Shown: one piece after another, positions 9,162-17,801 of the stretch | Numbering within the stretch: the first letter of the stretch is position 1 | Layout: each line of letters opens with the position of its first letter | From: Paraburkholderia dioscoreae | Lineage (GTDB): Bacteria; Pseudomonadota; Gammaproteobacteria; Burkholderiales; Burkholderiaceae | Length of the DNA stretch: 64,000 nucleotides | Assembly (NCBI RefSeq): GCF_902459535.1 | Contig: NZ_LR699553.1 | Span: 1,984,001 to 2,048,000 of the forward strand | Direction: 5' to 3' | The notes under the pieces: model-generated | Told to the model about the DNA's origin: nothing | The model's database searches: none | What the model saw: only the letters and a program-made list of their open reading frames with translations | Translations under genes and position numbers: made by a program

Positions 9162-9920
9162 ATGCGAATCCTACTCAGCAATGACGACGGTTATCTGGCG
9201 CCCGGCCTTGCTGCGCTTTACGAAGCGCTCAAGCCGATCGCGGACGTCACCGTGATGGCACCCGAACAGAATTGCAGCGGCGCCTCGAATTCCCTGACGC
9301 TGTCGCGGCCGCTTTCGGTACTGCGTTCGGCCAATGGTTTCTATTACGTGAACGGCACGCCCACCGACTCGGTACACATCGCGCTGACAGGCATGCTCGA
9401 CCATCGGCCGGACCTGGTGGTCTCGGGCATCAACAACGGTCAGAACATGGGCGAAGACACGCTCTATTCGGGAACCGTCGCCGCCGCCACCGAGGGCATC
9501 ATGTTCGGTGTGCCGGCCATTGCCTTCTCGCTCGTCGACAAGGACTGGGTGCATCTCGAAGACGCCGTGCGCGTCGCCGCCGAAATCGTCGCGCACTATC
9601 TTGAGCAGCCGTTGCCCGGGCATCCGCTCCTGAACGTCAACATTCCGAATCTGCCCTACGACCAACTCGGCGACTGGCAGATCACGCGCCTCGGCAAGCG
9701 GCATCCGTCGCAGCCGGTGATCCGGCAAACCAATCCGCGCGGCGAACCGATCTATTGGATCGGCCCGGCGGGCAGCGCGCGCGACGCGAGCGAAGGCACC
9801 GACTTTCACGCGGTCGCCAACGGCCACGTGTCGATCACGCCGCTGCAGCTCGATCTGACCCACACGCAGATGCTGCCCGCAGCGCGCGACTGGGCGCGCG
9901 CCGGCAGCGGCGCTTCATGA
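9162..9920 (+). CDS. surE: 5'/3'-nucleotidase SurE
   Basis: Survival protein that dephosphorylates nucleoside monophosphates and short polyphosphates. The 252-residue protein begins MRILLSNDDGYLAPGL, in which the Asp pair at residues 8-9 binds the metal. It keeps APEQNCSGASNSLTL and VSGINNGQNMGEDTLYSGTVAAATEG, the other active-site blocks. The ATG at 9162 matches the conserved N-terminus exactly. Its stop overlaps the pcm start (ATGA), so the two are translationally coupled. surE-pcm-nlpD-rpoS is a conserved proteobacterial stationary-phase cluster. Confidence 0.97.
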   Translation: MRILLSNDDGYLAPGLAALYEALKPIADVTVMAPEQNCSGASNSLTLSRPLSVLRSANGFYYVNGTPTDSVHIALTGMLDHRPDLVVSGINNGQNMGEDTLYSGTVAAATEGIMFGVPAIAFSLVDKDWVHLEDAVRVAAEIVAHYLEQPLPGHPLLNVNIPNLPYDQLGDWQITRLGKRHPSQPVIRQTNPRGEPIYWIGPAGSARDASEGTDFHAVANGHVSITPLQLDLTHTQMLPAARDWARAGSGAS

Positions 9921-11008
9921 CCAGCGAGCGCGCCAAGCGCTTTCCGCTCGGCCTCGAGGACCTGGTGCGCGAACCGCGCCGGCCCGAAGGGCGTCCGGGC
10001 GAAATTCGCGCGGCGGCGCTTGCCGCGAGCGCGGCGCTGAACGCACGTCCGCAGCCGGCGAAGAACTCGTCGCCCGGGTCCGCGGGTAAGTCCCAGTCGC
10101 GGCAGGCGAACCCGCAGACTGCGGCGCAGGCGAAGCTCCAGACCAAGCCATCCGCGGCGACTCCGCCGAAGCCGCTGGCCGCGCCTTCCGCCAAAGCGCC
10201 GGTGAAGGCGCCGCTGAATGCATCGATGATGAAAACGCCGGCCAAGGCCGCCGTGCAGAATTCCACCGCGCGTCCCTCGCCGCAGCCGGCGGTTCCGGCC
10301 AAACCCGCCGCCCGCGCCACCGAGCGCAGCGCCGCGCCGAACGTTGCTTTGAACGGCGCATTGGCGCTGACTTCGGAACGGGTTCGCGAACGGATGGTCG
10401 AACGCCTGCGTGCGAACGGCGTGACCGATCAGCGCGTGTTGAACGCGATGTCGGTGGTGCCGCGCCACATGTTCGTCGACCCGGGGCTCGCCGCGCAGGC
10501 CTATGAAGATGCCGCATTGCCGATCGGTCATCACCAGACGATCTCCAAGCCCTCGGTCGTTGCACGGATGATCGAGCTGGCCGCCGCCGGTCGTGCGCTG
10601 AACAACGTGCTCGAAATCGGCACGGGCTGCGGTTATCAGGCGGCCGTGCTGAGCCAGGTCGCGCGCGAGGTTTACTCGATCGAGCGCATCAGGCCGCTGT
10701 CGGAGCGCGCCAAGACCAACCTGCGGCCGCTGCGCATTCCGAACATTCGCCTGCACTATGGAGACGGGCGGTTGGGTCTGCCCTCGGCGGCGCCTTTCGA
10801 TGCGATCGTGATCGCCGCGGCGGGGCTCGACGTACCGCAAGCATTACTTGAACAACTCGCGATCGGCGGCCGTCTGGTCGCGCCGGTCGGCTCGCAGGAA
10901 GGCCAGAACCAGGTGCTGACTCTGGTCGAGCGCCTCGGACCCGCGCAGTGGCGCGAGTCGCGGCTTGATCGCGTTTTCTTTGTACCCTTAAAATCCGGAG
11001 TGATTTGA
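9917..11008 (+). CDS. pcm: Protein-L-isoaspartate O-methyltransferase with long N-terminal extension
   Basis: Repairs isomerised aspartate in ageing proteins using S-adenosylmethionine. The catalytic core begins near residue 150: ERVRERMVERLRANGVTD, VVPRHMFVDP, GHHQTISKP, SAM motif VLEIGTGCGYQAAVL at about 231-245, and LHYGDGRLG. Pcm is normally about 210 residues; this one has 363. The extra segment of about 140 residues (roughly 25-150) is rich in Ala, Pro and Lys with no recognisable fold. The start overlaps the surE stop by 4 nt, which favours the long form. An internal start nearer the core is possible but I see no strong ribosome binding site for it. Confidence 0.93.
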   Translation: MTSERAKRFPLGLEDLVREPRRPEGRPGEIRAAALAASAALNARPQPAKNSSPGSAGKSQSRQANPQTAAQAKLQTKPSAATPPKPLAAPSAKAPVKAPLNASMMKTPAKAAVQNSTARPSPQPAVPAKPAARATERSAAPNVALNGALALTSERVRERMVERLRANGVTDQRVLNAMSVVPRHMFVDPGLAAQAYEDAALPIGHHQTISKPSVVARMIELAAAGRALNNVLEIGTGCGYQAAVLSQVAREVYSIERIRPLSERAKTNLRPLRIPNIRLHYGDGRLGLPSAAPFDAIVIAAAGLDVPQALLEQLAIGGRLVAPVGSQEGQNQVLTLVERLGPAQWRESRLDRVFFVPLKSGVI

Positions 11009-11013
11009 CACCG

Positions 11014-11949
11014 ATGAGTATGTTGCGCGCGATGCAAAGAACCAGACTGAATGCCCCCATGACCGTAACCCAGCGTAGCGTGTGCGTGCTCGCCTTGTCC
11101 CTGTTGATGACGGCCTGTGCGTCGCGGCTCGATCAGGCGCCTGTCGTCGACCGCTCCGGCGGCGCCACGCTCGGCACGCAAGCTGCGCAACCGGCCGTGC
11201 CGCTCGGGCCGCCGCCGCCGGGCTACTATCGCGTGAAGCCGGGCGACACGCTGTATCGGATCGCGTTGGAGAACGGCCAGAATTACCGCGACATTTCGGC
11301 GTGGAACAATCTGACCAACCCGAATCAGATCGAAGTCGACCAGTTGCTGCGCGTCGTGCCGCCGGGCGCAAATACCGCGGCGCTCACGCCGGGTGTCGCG
11401 ACCGCACCGATCGGCGGCGGCGCTGCGGTGCAAAGCGCGCCGCTCGGCGGCACGCCGCCGTCCACGGGTGCTAACGCAGGTGTCGCGGCACCGCCGCTCT
11501 ATGGTTCGGCTGCGAACAACGCGTCGTCGGCGCCGCCTGCCAACCCGGGCGCGGCGAGCGACTCGAATGCCGGCGCGTCCGGCAGCGTGGTCTTCGCATG
11601 GCCGGTGCGCGGGCCGCTGCTTGGCACCTTCAACGACTCGACCAACAAGGGCGTGAATATCGGCGGCGCCGCGGGCGATCCGGTGAAAGCTTCGGCGGAT
11701 GGCCGCGTGGTTTATGCCGGAAATGGGCTGCGTGGTTACGGCAATCTCATTATCATCAAGCATGACGCAACTTATCTCACCGCGTATGCACACAACCGCT
11801 CTTTGATGGTAAAAGAGGGGGACGCGGTGACGAAGGGGCAGAAGATCGCCGAGATGGGCAATAGCGATTCCGACCGCGTGATGTTGCATTTCGAAGTTCG
11901 CCGGCAGGGTAAACCTGTCGACCCACTGAAGTATTTGCCGCCGCAATAA
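11014..11949 (+). CDS. nlpD: LysM/M23 peptidase-like lipoprotein NlpD
   Basis: Envelope lipoprotein of the NlpD/EnvC group, which activates amidases for septal peptidoglycan splitting. It has an N-terminal signal with lipobox LLMTAC, a LysM domain (YYRVKPGDTLYRIALENGQNYRDISAWNN in two parts), an Ala/Ser/Gly/Pro-rich spacer, and a C-terminal M23 domain. The M23 domain has FNDSTNKGVNIGG in place of the active zinc-site HxGxD, so it is probably catalytically dead, as in E. coli NlpD. Two starts compete: the ATG at 11014, and a TTG at 11005 closer to GGAG (10997-11000). In E. coli the rpoS promoter lies inside this gene. Confidence 0.93.
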   Translation: MSMLRAMQRTRLNAPMTVTQRSVCVLALSLLMTACASRLDQAPVVDRSGGATLGTQAAQPAVPLGPPPPGYYRVKPGDTLYRIALENGQNYRDISAWNNLTNPNQIEVDQLLRVVPPGANTAALTPGVATAPIGGGAAVQSAPLGGTPPSTGANAGVAAPPLYGSAANNASSAPPANPGAASDSNAGASGSVVFAWPVRGPLLGTFNDSTNKGVNIGGAAGDPVKASADGRVVYAGNGLRGYGNLIIIKHDATYLTAYAHNRSLMVKEGDAVTKGQKIAEMGNSDSDRVMLHFEVRRQGKPVDPLKYLPPQ

Positions 11950-11960
11950 GCGATACGACC

Positions 11961-13043
11961 ATGCCGAAATCGAAGCGCCCGCCACAGCAAGCCGAGTCTG
12001 AGACGATCAGCCACGCTATGTCCGCTTCGGTGGATGAAAGCGGCGCTTCGGAAGTGGAAGAGGAGGTCGCGGAGGAGCGCGATCTCGACGAACGCCAGGG
12101 CGGCGCGGACGAAGGCGGCGACGCCCGCGAAGGCGCGAGCGAAGTCGCGCCGGACGCGGACGACTTCCGCGCGCTGTTGCAAGCCGAACTGACGGCCGAC
12201 ACGATTCAGCACTATCTGAACCGTATCAGCGTCAAGCCGCTCCTGACCGTCGAGGAAGAGCAAAAGTATTCGCGTCTCGCCAAGGCGGGCGAGTTCGAAG
12301 CGCGGCAGGTCATGATCGAGCGCAATTTAAGGCTCGTTGTCAGCATTGCGAAGGGCTACCTGAACCGTGGCGTGCCGCTGCTCGATCTGATCGAAGAAGG
12401 CAATCTCGGCCTGATGCACGCGATCGAAAAATTCGATCCGACGCGCGGCTTCCGGTTTTCCACCTACGCGACCTGGTGGATCCGCCAGAGTATCGAGCGC
12501 GCGATCATGAACCAGGCGCGCACCGTCCGTTTGCCGGTGCACGTGATTCGCGAGCTCAATCAGGTGCTGCGCGCCAAGCGCCATCTGGAAAAGAATTCGA
12601 TGAACTCCGGCGAAGCCGCCGAGCGCCGCGACGCCAGCATCGACGACATTGCCTATCTGACCGGCAAGACCACCGACGAAGTGACGGACATCCTCGCGCT
12701 GAACGAGCACACCGCGTCGCTGGACGCGCCGCTCGATCTCGATCCGGCGAGCAGCCTGCTCGATCTGCTGTCGGACGACCAGAGCCAGTCGCCGGACGCC
12801 GAAGTGCAGCACCGCGAACTGGAAACGCTGACACGCGCGTGGCTGGCGCGTTTGTCGGACAAGCATCGTCACGTGATCGAGCGCCGCTTCGGCCTGAATC
12901 ACATCGAGCCCGCCACGCTCGAAGAGCTGGCCGACGAAATGGGCCTCACGCGCGAGCGTGTACGCCAGATCCAACAGGAAGCGCTCGTGCGACTAAAGCG
13001 CTTCTTCGCCTCCAACGGTGTTCGGAAAGACGCCGTTCTATAA
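11961..13043 (+). CDS. rpoS: RNA polymerase sigma factor RpoS
   Basis: General stress and stationary-phase sigma factor, 360 residues. An acidic N-terminal extension (about 1-75) precedes region 1.2 (DTIQHYLNRISVKPLLTVEEE). Region 2 contains GVPLLDLIEEGNLGLMHAIE and RGFRFSTYATWWIRQSIERA, region 3 contains LPVHVIRELNQVLRAKRHLE, and the region 4 helix-turn-helix is LEELADEMGLTRERVRQIQ. It is 11 nt downstream of nlpD, the classic rpoS location. An exonuclease gene begins 4 nt after its stop and probably shares its transcript. Confidence 0.97.
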   Translation: MPKSKRPPQQAESETISHAMSASVDESGASEVEEEVAEERDLDERQGGADEGGDAREGASEVAPDADDFRALLQAELTADTIQHYLNRISVKPLLTVEEEQKYSRLAKAGEFEARQVMIERNLRLVVSIAKGYLNRGVPLLDLIEEGNLGLMHAIEKFDPTRGFRFSTYATWWIRQSIERAIMNQARTVRLPVHVIRELNQVLRAKRHLEKNSMNSGEAAERRDASIDDIAYLTGKTTDEVTDILALNEHTASLDAPLDLDPASSLLDLLSDDQSQSPDAEVQHRELETLTRAWLARLSDKHRHVIERRFGLNHIEPATLEELADEMGLTRERVRQIQQEALVRLKRFFASNGVRKDAVL

Positions 13044-13047
13044 CCCG

Positions 13048-13824
13048 ATGACACCGATTCTTGTTTTCGACATCGAGACGATTCCCGATGTCGCCGGCAT
13101 TCGCCGCCTCGAAGATCTGCCCGCCACGCTGAGCGACGCCGAAGTCGCCGAGCATGCGTTCGCCGCGCGCCGCGAAAAGACCGGCGGCGATTTTCTGCCG
13201 CATCATCTGCAACGGATCGCGGCGATTTCCTGCGTGTTCCGCGACAACAACGGTTTCCGGGTGCGCTCGCTCGGTACGCTGGAAGACGGTGAGGCCGCGC
13301 TGGTGCAGTCGTTTTATCGCGTGATCGAGAAGTACACGCCGCAGCTCGTGTCGTGGAACGGTGGCGGATTCGACCTGCCGGTGCTGAACTACCGCGCGCT
13401 CGTCAACGGCATTCCCGCCTACAAGTTCTGGGATCTCGGCGAGGACGACCGCGAGTTCAAGTGGAACAACTACATCAGCCGCTATCACGCGCGTCACACG
13501 GATCTGATGGACGTGCTCGCCATGTACCAGGCGCGGGCCAACGCGCCGCTCGACGCGCTCGCCAAGATGTGCGGCTTCCCCGGCAAGATGGGCATGGACG
13601 GCAGCCAGGTGTGGCACGCATACCAGGAAGGGCGTATCGAAGAGATCCGCAATTACTGCGAGACCGACGTCGTCAATACTTACCTGCTCTATTGCCGCTT
13701 CCAGTTGATTCGAGGCGCGTTTTCGCCCGCGGAGTATGCTGACGAGATCAATCTGGTCAAGAATGCGCTGGCGCTGGAAACGGCGCCGCAATGGGCCGAG
13801 TATCTGGCGGCATTCGATCAGTAA
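13048..13824 (+). CDS. Predicted 3'-5' exonuclease, PolB exonuclease-domain type
   Basis: DnaQ-fold exonuclease of the family related to the proofreading domain of DNA polymerase B, 258 residues. Motif Exo I is ILVFDIETIPD, Exo II lies in LVSWNGGGFDLPVLNYRAL, and Exo III is IEEIRNYCETDVVNTYLL, giving the acidic metal-binding residues. The MTPIL start follows the rpoS stop by 4 nt, suggesting co-expression with the stress sigma factor. Its cellular role is not established; DNA repair is the natural guess. Confidence 0.85.
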   Translation: MTPILVFDIETIPDVAGIRRLEDLPATLSDAEVAEHAFAARREKTGGDFLPHHLQRIAAISCVFRDNNGFRVRSLGTLEDGEAALVQSFYRVIEKYTPQLVSWNGGGFDLPVLNYRALVNGIPAYKFWDLGEDDREFKWNNYISRYHARHTDLMDVLAMYQARANAPLDALAKMCGFPGKMGMDGSQVWHAYQEGRIEEIRNYCETDVVNTYLLYCRFQLIRGAFSPAEYADEINLVKNALALETAPQWAEYLAAFDQ

Positions 13825-14065
13825 GCCGCTCGCGGTCGAGCCGCGAAGGGGGCTCGCAGATGGCGAGGCTGCTGTGGCCTTTCGCTCCAAAAGCTCAAAA
13901 GCTACAAGGCGGTGCGAGGCGCTCGTCTCCGGCTCCCGCCGCCACCGGCGTGATCGTATCGTGGCTAGTGTGGCTGACGGCCATTCCCGCCGCGCCGAGT
14001 GATGGCGACGCACGGCGCTTCGTCTACAATCTCGCCTTTCCCCCAAGTTTGTCAGGAAGTAGCAG

Positions 14066-15484
14066 GTGTCCCGAACTGCCCCCCATCGCCGCGCGCCGAA
14101 GCGCTACAAGACGCCCCCGCCCGCGCCGGTACACGTCGTCACCGGCAATGAGCCGGTCATCGAAATCGTTTCGCTCGATATGGAAGCGCGCGGCGTCGGC
14201 CGCACCGAGACCGAAGACGGCACCCCCGGCAAGGTGATCTTCGTCGAAGGTGCGCTGCCCGGCGAACGCGTGAGTTATTCGACGCATCGCAGCAAGCCGA
14301 AATTCGAGCAGGCCGAAGTGGTGCAGGTATTCCGCGAAAGCGTGATGCGCACCAAGCCGAAGTGCACCTACTTCGATATTTGCGGCGGCTGTTCGATGCA
14401 GCATCTGGACATTCGCGCGCAGGTGGCCGTCAAGCAGCGCGTGCTGGAAGACAACCTCCAGCATCTGGCGAAGCTGCGCCCGGAAACGGTATTCCGGCCG
14501 ATTCACGGACCGTCCTGGGGTTATCGCTACCGCGCGCGTCTGGCAGTGCGTTTCCTGCCGGAAAAGGGCGGTATGCGGATCGGCTTCCACGAGAAGAAAA
14601 GCAGCTATATCGCCGACATGAAGACCTGCGAAGTGCTGCCGCCGCACGTGTCGGCCATGCTGATGCCGCTGCGCTTCATGGTTCGCAAGCTGTCTATTTA
14701 CGACCGCATGCCGCAGCTCGAGCTGGCGGTCGGTTCATCTGTGACGGCGCTGGTGGTGCGTAATCTCGAACCCATCACGGCGGCCGACGAACAGGTGCTG
14801 CGCGATTTCGCCGACGAGCACAAGGTGCAGTTCTGGCTGCAGCCGGGCGGCCCGGACACGGTCACGCCGTTCTATCCACTCGACGTGCAGCTCGACTACA
14901 CGCTGCCGGAGTACGGCATCCGCATGCCGTTCAAGCCGACCGACTTTACCCAGGTGAACCACGCCATCAACCGCGTGCTGGTGAGCCGCGCGCTGCGGCT
15001 GCTGGCGCCGGCGCGCACCGATCGCGTGCTCGATCTGTTCTGCGGGATCGGTAACTTCACTTTGCCGCTCGCGCGGATTTCGAAGGAAGTGATGGGTATC
15101 GAAGGCAGCGAGGTGCTGACTTCGCGCGCGCTCGCCAATGCCGAATTGAATGGCATGGCGGGGCATACGTCGTTTGCGTGCCGCAACCTGTTCGAAGTCA
15201 CCGCCGACGACATGCGCGCGCTCGGCCACTTCGACAAGTTCCTTATCGATCCGCCGCGCGAAGGCGCGCTGGCCGTCGCCAAGGCGCTGGCGGAGATCGC
15301 CCGGAGCGGCAATGGACCGCTGCCGAAGCGCATCGTCTACGTGTCATGCGCGCCGGCGACGCTCGCACGCGATGCCGGTCTGCTCGTGCATGAGGCCGGC
15401 TACCGGCTGGTGGGTGCGGGCGTGGTGAACATGTTCCCGCACACGTCGCATGTGGAGTCGATCGCGTTGTTCGAGCGGGACTGA
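14066..15484 (+). CDS. rlmD: 23S rRNA (uracil-1939-C5)-methyltransferase RlmD
   Basis: Methylates U1939 of 23S rRNA. An N-terminal TRAM domain (about 28-90) is followed by the four iron-sulfur cysteines C100, C106, C109 and C188, matching the C-x5-C-x2-C plus distal Cys of E. coli RlmD/RumA. The methyltransferase fold has VLDLFCGIGNFTLPLA, FLIDPPREGA and VYVSCAPATLARD, where C428 is the catalytic nucleophile. Length is 472 residues. The GTG start at 14066 has AGGA about 8 nt upstream. It is an isolated gene ended by a strong hairpin terminator. Confidence 0.94.
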   Translation: MSRTAPHRRAPKRYKTPPPAPVHVVTGNEPVIEIVSLDMEARGVGRTETEDGTPGKVIFVEGALPGERVSYSTHRSKPKFEQAEVVQVFRESVMRTKPKCTYFDICGGCSMQHLDIRAQVAVKQRVLEDNLQHLAKLRPETVFRPIHGPSWGYRYRARLAVRFLPEKGGMRIGFHEKKSSYIADMKTCEVLPPHVSAMLMPLRFMVRKLSIYDRMPQLELAVGSSVTALVVRNLEPITAADEQVLRDFADEHKVQFWLQPGGPDTVTPFYPLDVQLDYTLPEYGIRMPFKPTDFTQVNHAINRVLVSRALRLLAPARTDRVLDLFCGIGNFTLPLARISKEVMGIEGSEVLTSRALANAELNGMAGHTSFACRNLFEVTADDMRALGHFDKFLIDPPREGALAVAKALAEIARSGNGPLPKRIVYVSCAPATLARDAGLLVHEAGYRLVGAGVVNMFPHTSHVESIALFERD

Positions 15485-15543
15485 ACAGCGCCCCGTCCTG
15501 CCGGTGCGGCATGGCAGGGCGGCACGCAGGCAGGCACAAACAG

Positions 15544-15572
15544 AAACGCCACGACCGAAGTCGTGGCGTTTT
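15544..15572. terminator. Intrinsic terminator between rlmD and bamD
   Basis: A perfect 12-bp stem (15544-15555 with 15560-15571) with a CGAA tetraloop. The stem ends in AAA/TTT, so it can serve both convergent genes. Confidence 0.88.
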
Positions 15573-15606
15573 CTATTGCCGGCCGGTTTTCAGCGCGCCG
15601 CGTGGA

Positions 15607-16467
15607 TCAGAACTGCCACCACGACTTTTCCGTACCCGGCCTTGCATGACCCGTAATGTACGGGCTGTCAGGGAAGGTGCCGGCCAGCACGCGCTTCGTG
15701 TCGTCGGCCAGTTGCGGCTGGTTCAGCCGCTGATACGACAGCATCATGATGTGCAGTGCGTCTTCAATCGCCGGTGCGTTCTTGTATTGCGTGAGCGCCA
15801 GTTGTGCGCGGTTGATCGCGGCGACGTAAGCGCCGCGGCGGTAGTAGTAATCCGCCGCATGGACTTCGTGCGACGCCAGCGCGTTCACGATATAGCGCAT
15901 GCGTTGCGCGGCGTCCGGCGCATATTTGCTGTTCGGATACTTGTCCACCACGATCTTGAAGGCGTCATACGATTCGCGCAGCGACTTCGGATCACGCTCG
16001 CTCATGTCCTGGCCGGAGAAGCGGCCGAACAGTCCGAGGTCGTCGTTGAAGTGGATCATGCCCTTCAGATAGTACGCGTAGGCGATGTCCGGATGATCCG
16101 GGTGCAGTTGGATGAAGCGGTCGATCGCCTGGTCGGCGGCGGCGTTTTCGTTGTCTTTCCAGTTGCAGTACGCGACGTTGATCTGTGCCTGCTGCGCAAA
16201 GTGACCGAACGGATCGCGCCCCTCGAGCATTTCGAAGTACTTGGCGCACTTGCCGAAATCACCACCGGTCAAGGCGTCGTTCGCCTCCGTATATAATTTG
16301 TTGTTGTTCCACGTTGCCGTCTCGTCGGTCTTTTCCGGCAGGCCGTGGCAAGCCGCCACAATGGCGACGGCTGCGGCGCACGCAATGTATCCGGCCACTT
16401 TCCGGGCCGCCTTCTTGATGGCCGCCAAATTGAGCGCCGTTTTAGTGATGGTGTTCAAGGCTCGCAT
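15607..16467 (-). CDS. bamD: Outer membrane assembly lipoprotein BamD (ComL)
   Basis: Essential lipoprotein partner of BamA in inserting beta-barrel proteins into the outer membrane. The 286-residue product has a basic N-terminus, a hydrophobic signal and lipobox AIVAAC with the lipid-bearing Cys at residue 40. Five TPR-like helical repeats follow, including YAYYLKGMIHF and conserved KYPNSKYAPDAAQRM. The Met at 16467 gives the usual positively charged n-region; the frame extends upstream but enters rluD. It is divergent from rluD with only 38 nt between the starts. Confidence 0.93.
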   Translation of the reverse strand: MRALNTITKTALNLAAIKKAARKVAGYIACAAAVAIVAACHGLPEKTDETATWNNNKLYTEANDALTGGDFGKCAKYFEMLEGRDPFGHFAQQAQINVAYCNWKDNENAAADQAIDRFIQLHPDHPDIAYAYYLKGMIHFNDDLGLFGRFSGQDMSERDPKSLRESYDAFKIVVDKYPNSKYAPDAAQRMRYIVNALASHEVHAADYYYRRGAYVAAINRAQLALTQYKNAPAIEDALHIMMLSYQRLNQPQLADDTKRVLAGTFPDSPYITGHARPGTEKSWWQF

Positions 16468-16505
16468 TTTCCAGTCTAGCTTTACGTCCAGGTGACCCAG
16501 ACTCA

Positions 16506-17801
16506 ATGACCCGCTCAAATACTCCAGGCGCCGCAACCGGTGCCGGGAATAGCAACGAAGATTATAGCGTAAGCGCCGACCCCTCCGACGCGTTGGGCGT
16601 CGATTCCCTCGACGACGATCTCGGCAGCGACGCGCTCGGCGCCGCGGCCTTGTCCGGCCTCGTGCCGACCATCGCGAACCGCGTGACGGACGAGACGCCG
16701 CGCAGCGTCGTCGTGCCCGACGAACTGGCCGGCGAGCGCCTCGACAAGGTGCTCGCGCGGGTGTTCCCCGAATTCTCGCGCAACCGTCTGCAGAGCTGGA
16801 TCGAGGCGGAGCGCGTGCGGATCGACGGCAAGCCCGCGAAAATCCGCCAGCCGGTGCCGCTGGGCGCGACCATCGAGCTCGTGCCCGATCTGCTGCCCGA
16901 GCAGCTCGCGTTCACGCCGGAACCGGTGCCGCTCGCGATCGTCTACGAAGACGACACGCTGGTGGTGATCAACAAGCCGGCTGGCATGGTGGTGCATCCG
17001 GCGGCCGGCAACTGGAGCGGCACGCTGCTCAACGGTTTGCTGTACCGCTACGGCGACGCGGCGGCGGGCTTGCCGCGCGCGGGTATCGTGCACCGGCTCG
17101 ACAAGGAAACCTCCGGGCTGATGGTGGTGGCGCGCACGCTAGAGGCGCAGACCGACCTCGTGCGCCAGTTACAGGCGCGCACGGTCAAGCGCCGTTATCT
17201 CGCGCTGGTATGGGGCAACATGCCCGAAGAGGGCACCATCGACGCGCCGATCGGCCGCGATCCGCGCGAGCGCACCCGCATGGCGGTGGTGACGAGCGCG
17301 TCGGGCAAGCCCGCGCGCACGCATTTCCGGCGTGTCGATTCGGCGATCTGGGAGCGTCAGCCGGTGACCGCGATTCATTGCGATCTCGAAACCGGCCGCA
17401 CGCATCAGATCCGCGTGCATTGCGCGCATATCGGCCATCCGCTGCTCGGCGATCCGGTGTACGGGCGTGCGCGCGGCAAGCGTTCGGTCACGCCGCTGCC
17501 CGGCGGCTTCGCGCGCCAGGCGCTCCATGCATGGCGCCTCGGCCTGATCCATCCGAAGACCGGCCGCACGATGCAGTGGCGTGCCGACGTGCCGGAAGAC
17601 ATGGAGGCGCTATCCGCGGCGCTCGGCCTCGGCCGCGACGACGCAGGCGAGTTCGACGAGACGTACTATGAGGAAGACGACTACGAGGCGTCGCTCGACG
17701 AGGATGCCGGCGAAGACGACGCGCGCGATCACGACGAAGCCGGCGCCGCCGATGAGCACGCCGACAAGCACGATGAGGACGACGAGGACGATCGCACATG
17801 A
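16506..17801 (+). CDS. rluD: 23S rRNA pseudouridine synthase RluD with acidic extensions
   Basis: Makes pseudouridines at 1911/1915/1917 in helix 69 of 23S rRNA. An S4 RNA-binding domain (about 75-140) precedes the synthase core with GIVHRLDKETSGLMVVAR, where D199 is catalytic, then TGRTHQIRVH and GDPVYG. The usual length is about 325 residues; this one has 431. The extra parts are an Asp/Ser/Ala-rich N-terminus of about 70 residues and a C-terminal tail of about 50 that is almost all Asp, Glu, Ala and His. The ATG at 16506 is the first available start. The 3' end overlaps pgeF by 4 nt (ATGA). Confidence 0.93.
   Translation: MTRSNTPGAATGAGNSNEDYSVSADPSDALGVDSLDDDLGSDALGAAALSGLVPTIANRVTDETPRSVVVPDELAGERLDKVLARVFPEFSRNRLQSWIEAERVRIDGKPAKIRQPVPLGATIELVPDLLPEQLAFTPEPVPLAIVYEDDTLVVINKPAGMVVHPAAGNWSGTLLNGLLYRYGDAAAGLPRAGIVHRLDKETSGLMVVARTLEAQTDLVRQLQARTVKRRYLALVWGNMPEEGTIDAPIGRDPRERTRMAVVTSASGKPARTHFRRVDSAIWERQPVTAIHCDLETGRTHQIRVHCAHIGHPLLGDPVYGRARGKRSVTPLPGGFARQALHAWRLGLIHPKTGRTMQWRADVPEDMEALSAALGLGRDDAGEFDETYYEEDDYEASLDEDAGEDDARDHDEAGAADEHADKHDEDDEDDRT
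16561..16566 (-). promoter_or_regulatory. Candidate -10 element for bamD inside rluD
   Basis: On the minus strand this reads TATAAT, an exact sigma-70 -10 hexamer, 94 nt upstream of the bamD start. It lies within the first codons of divergent rluD. No good -35 is visible at 16-18 nt, so the call is weak. Confidence 0.3.

Noticed and set aside
11398..11961. rpoS promoter inside nlpD, as in E. coli
   Set aside because: Likely by analogy, but I could not find a convincing -35/-10 pair by eye, so no position is given.
16287..16300. TATAAT on the plus strand within bamD, as an rluD promoter
   Set aside because: It encodes conserved bamD codons, lacks a -35 and is over 200 nt from rluD; probably chance.
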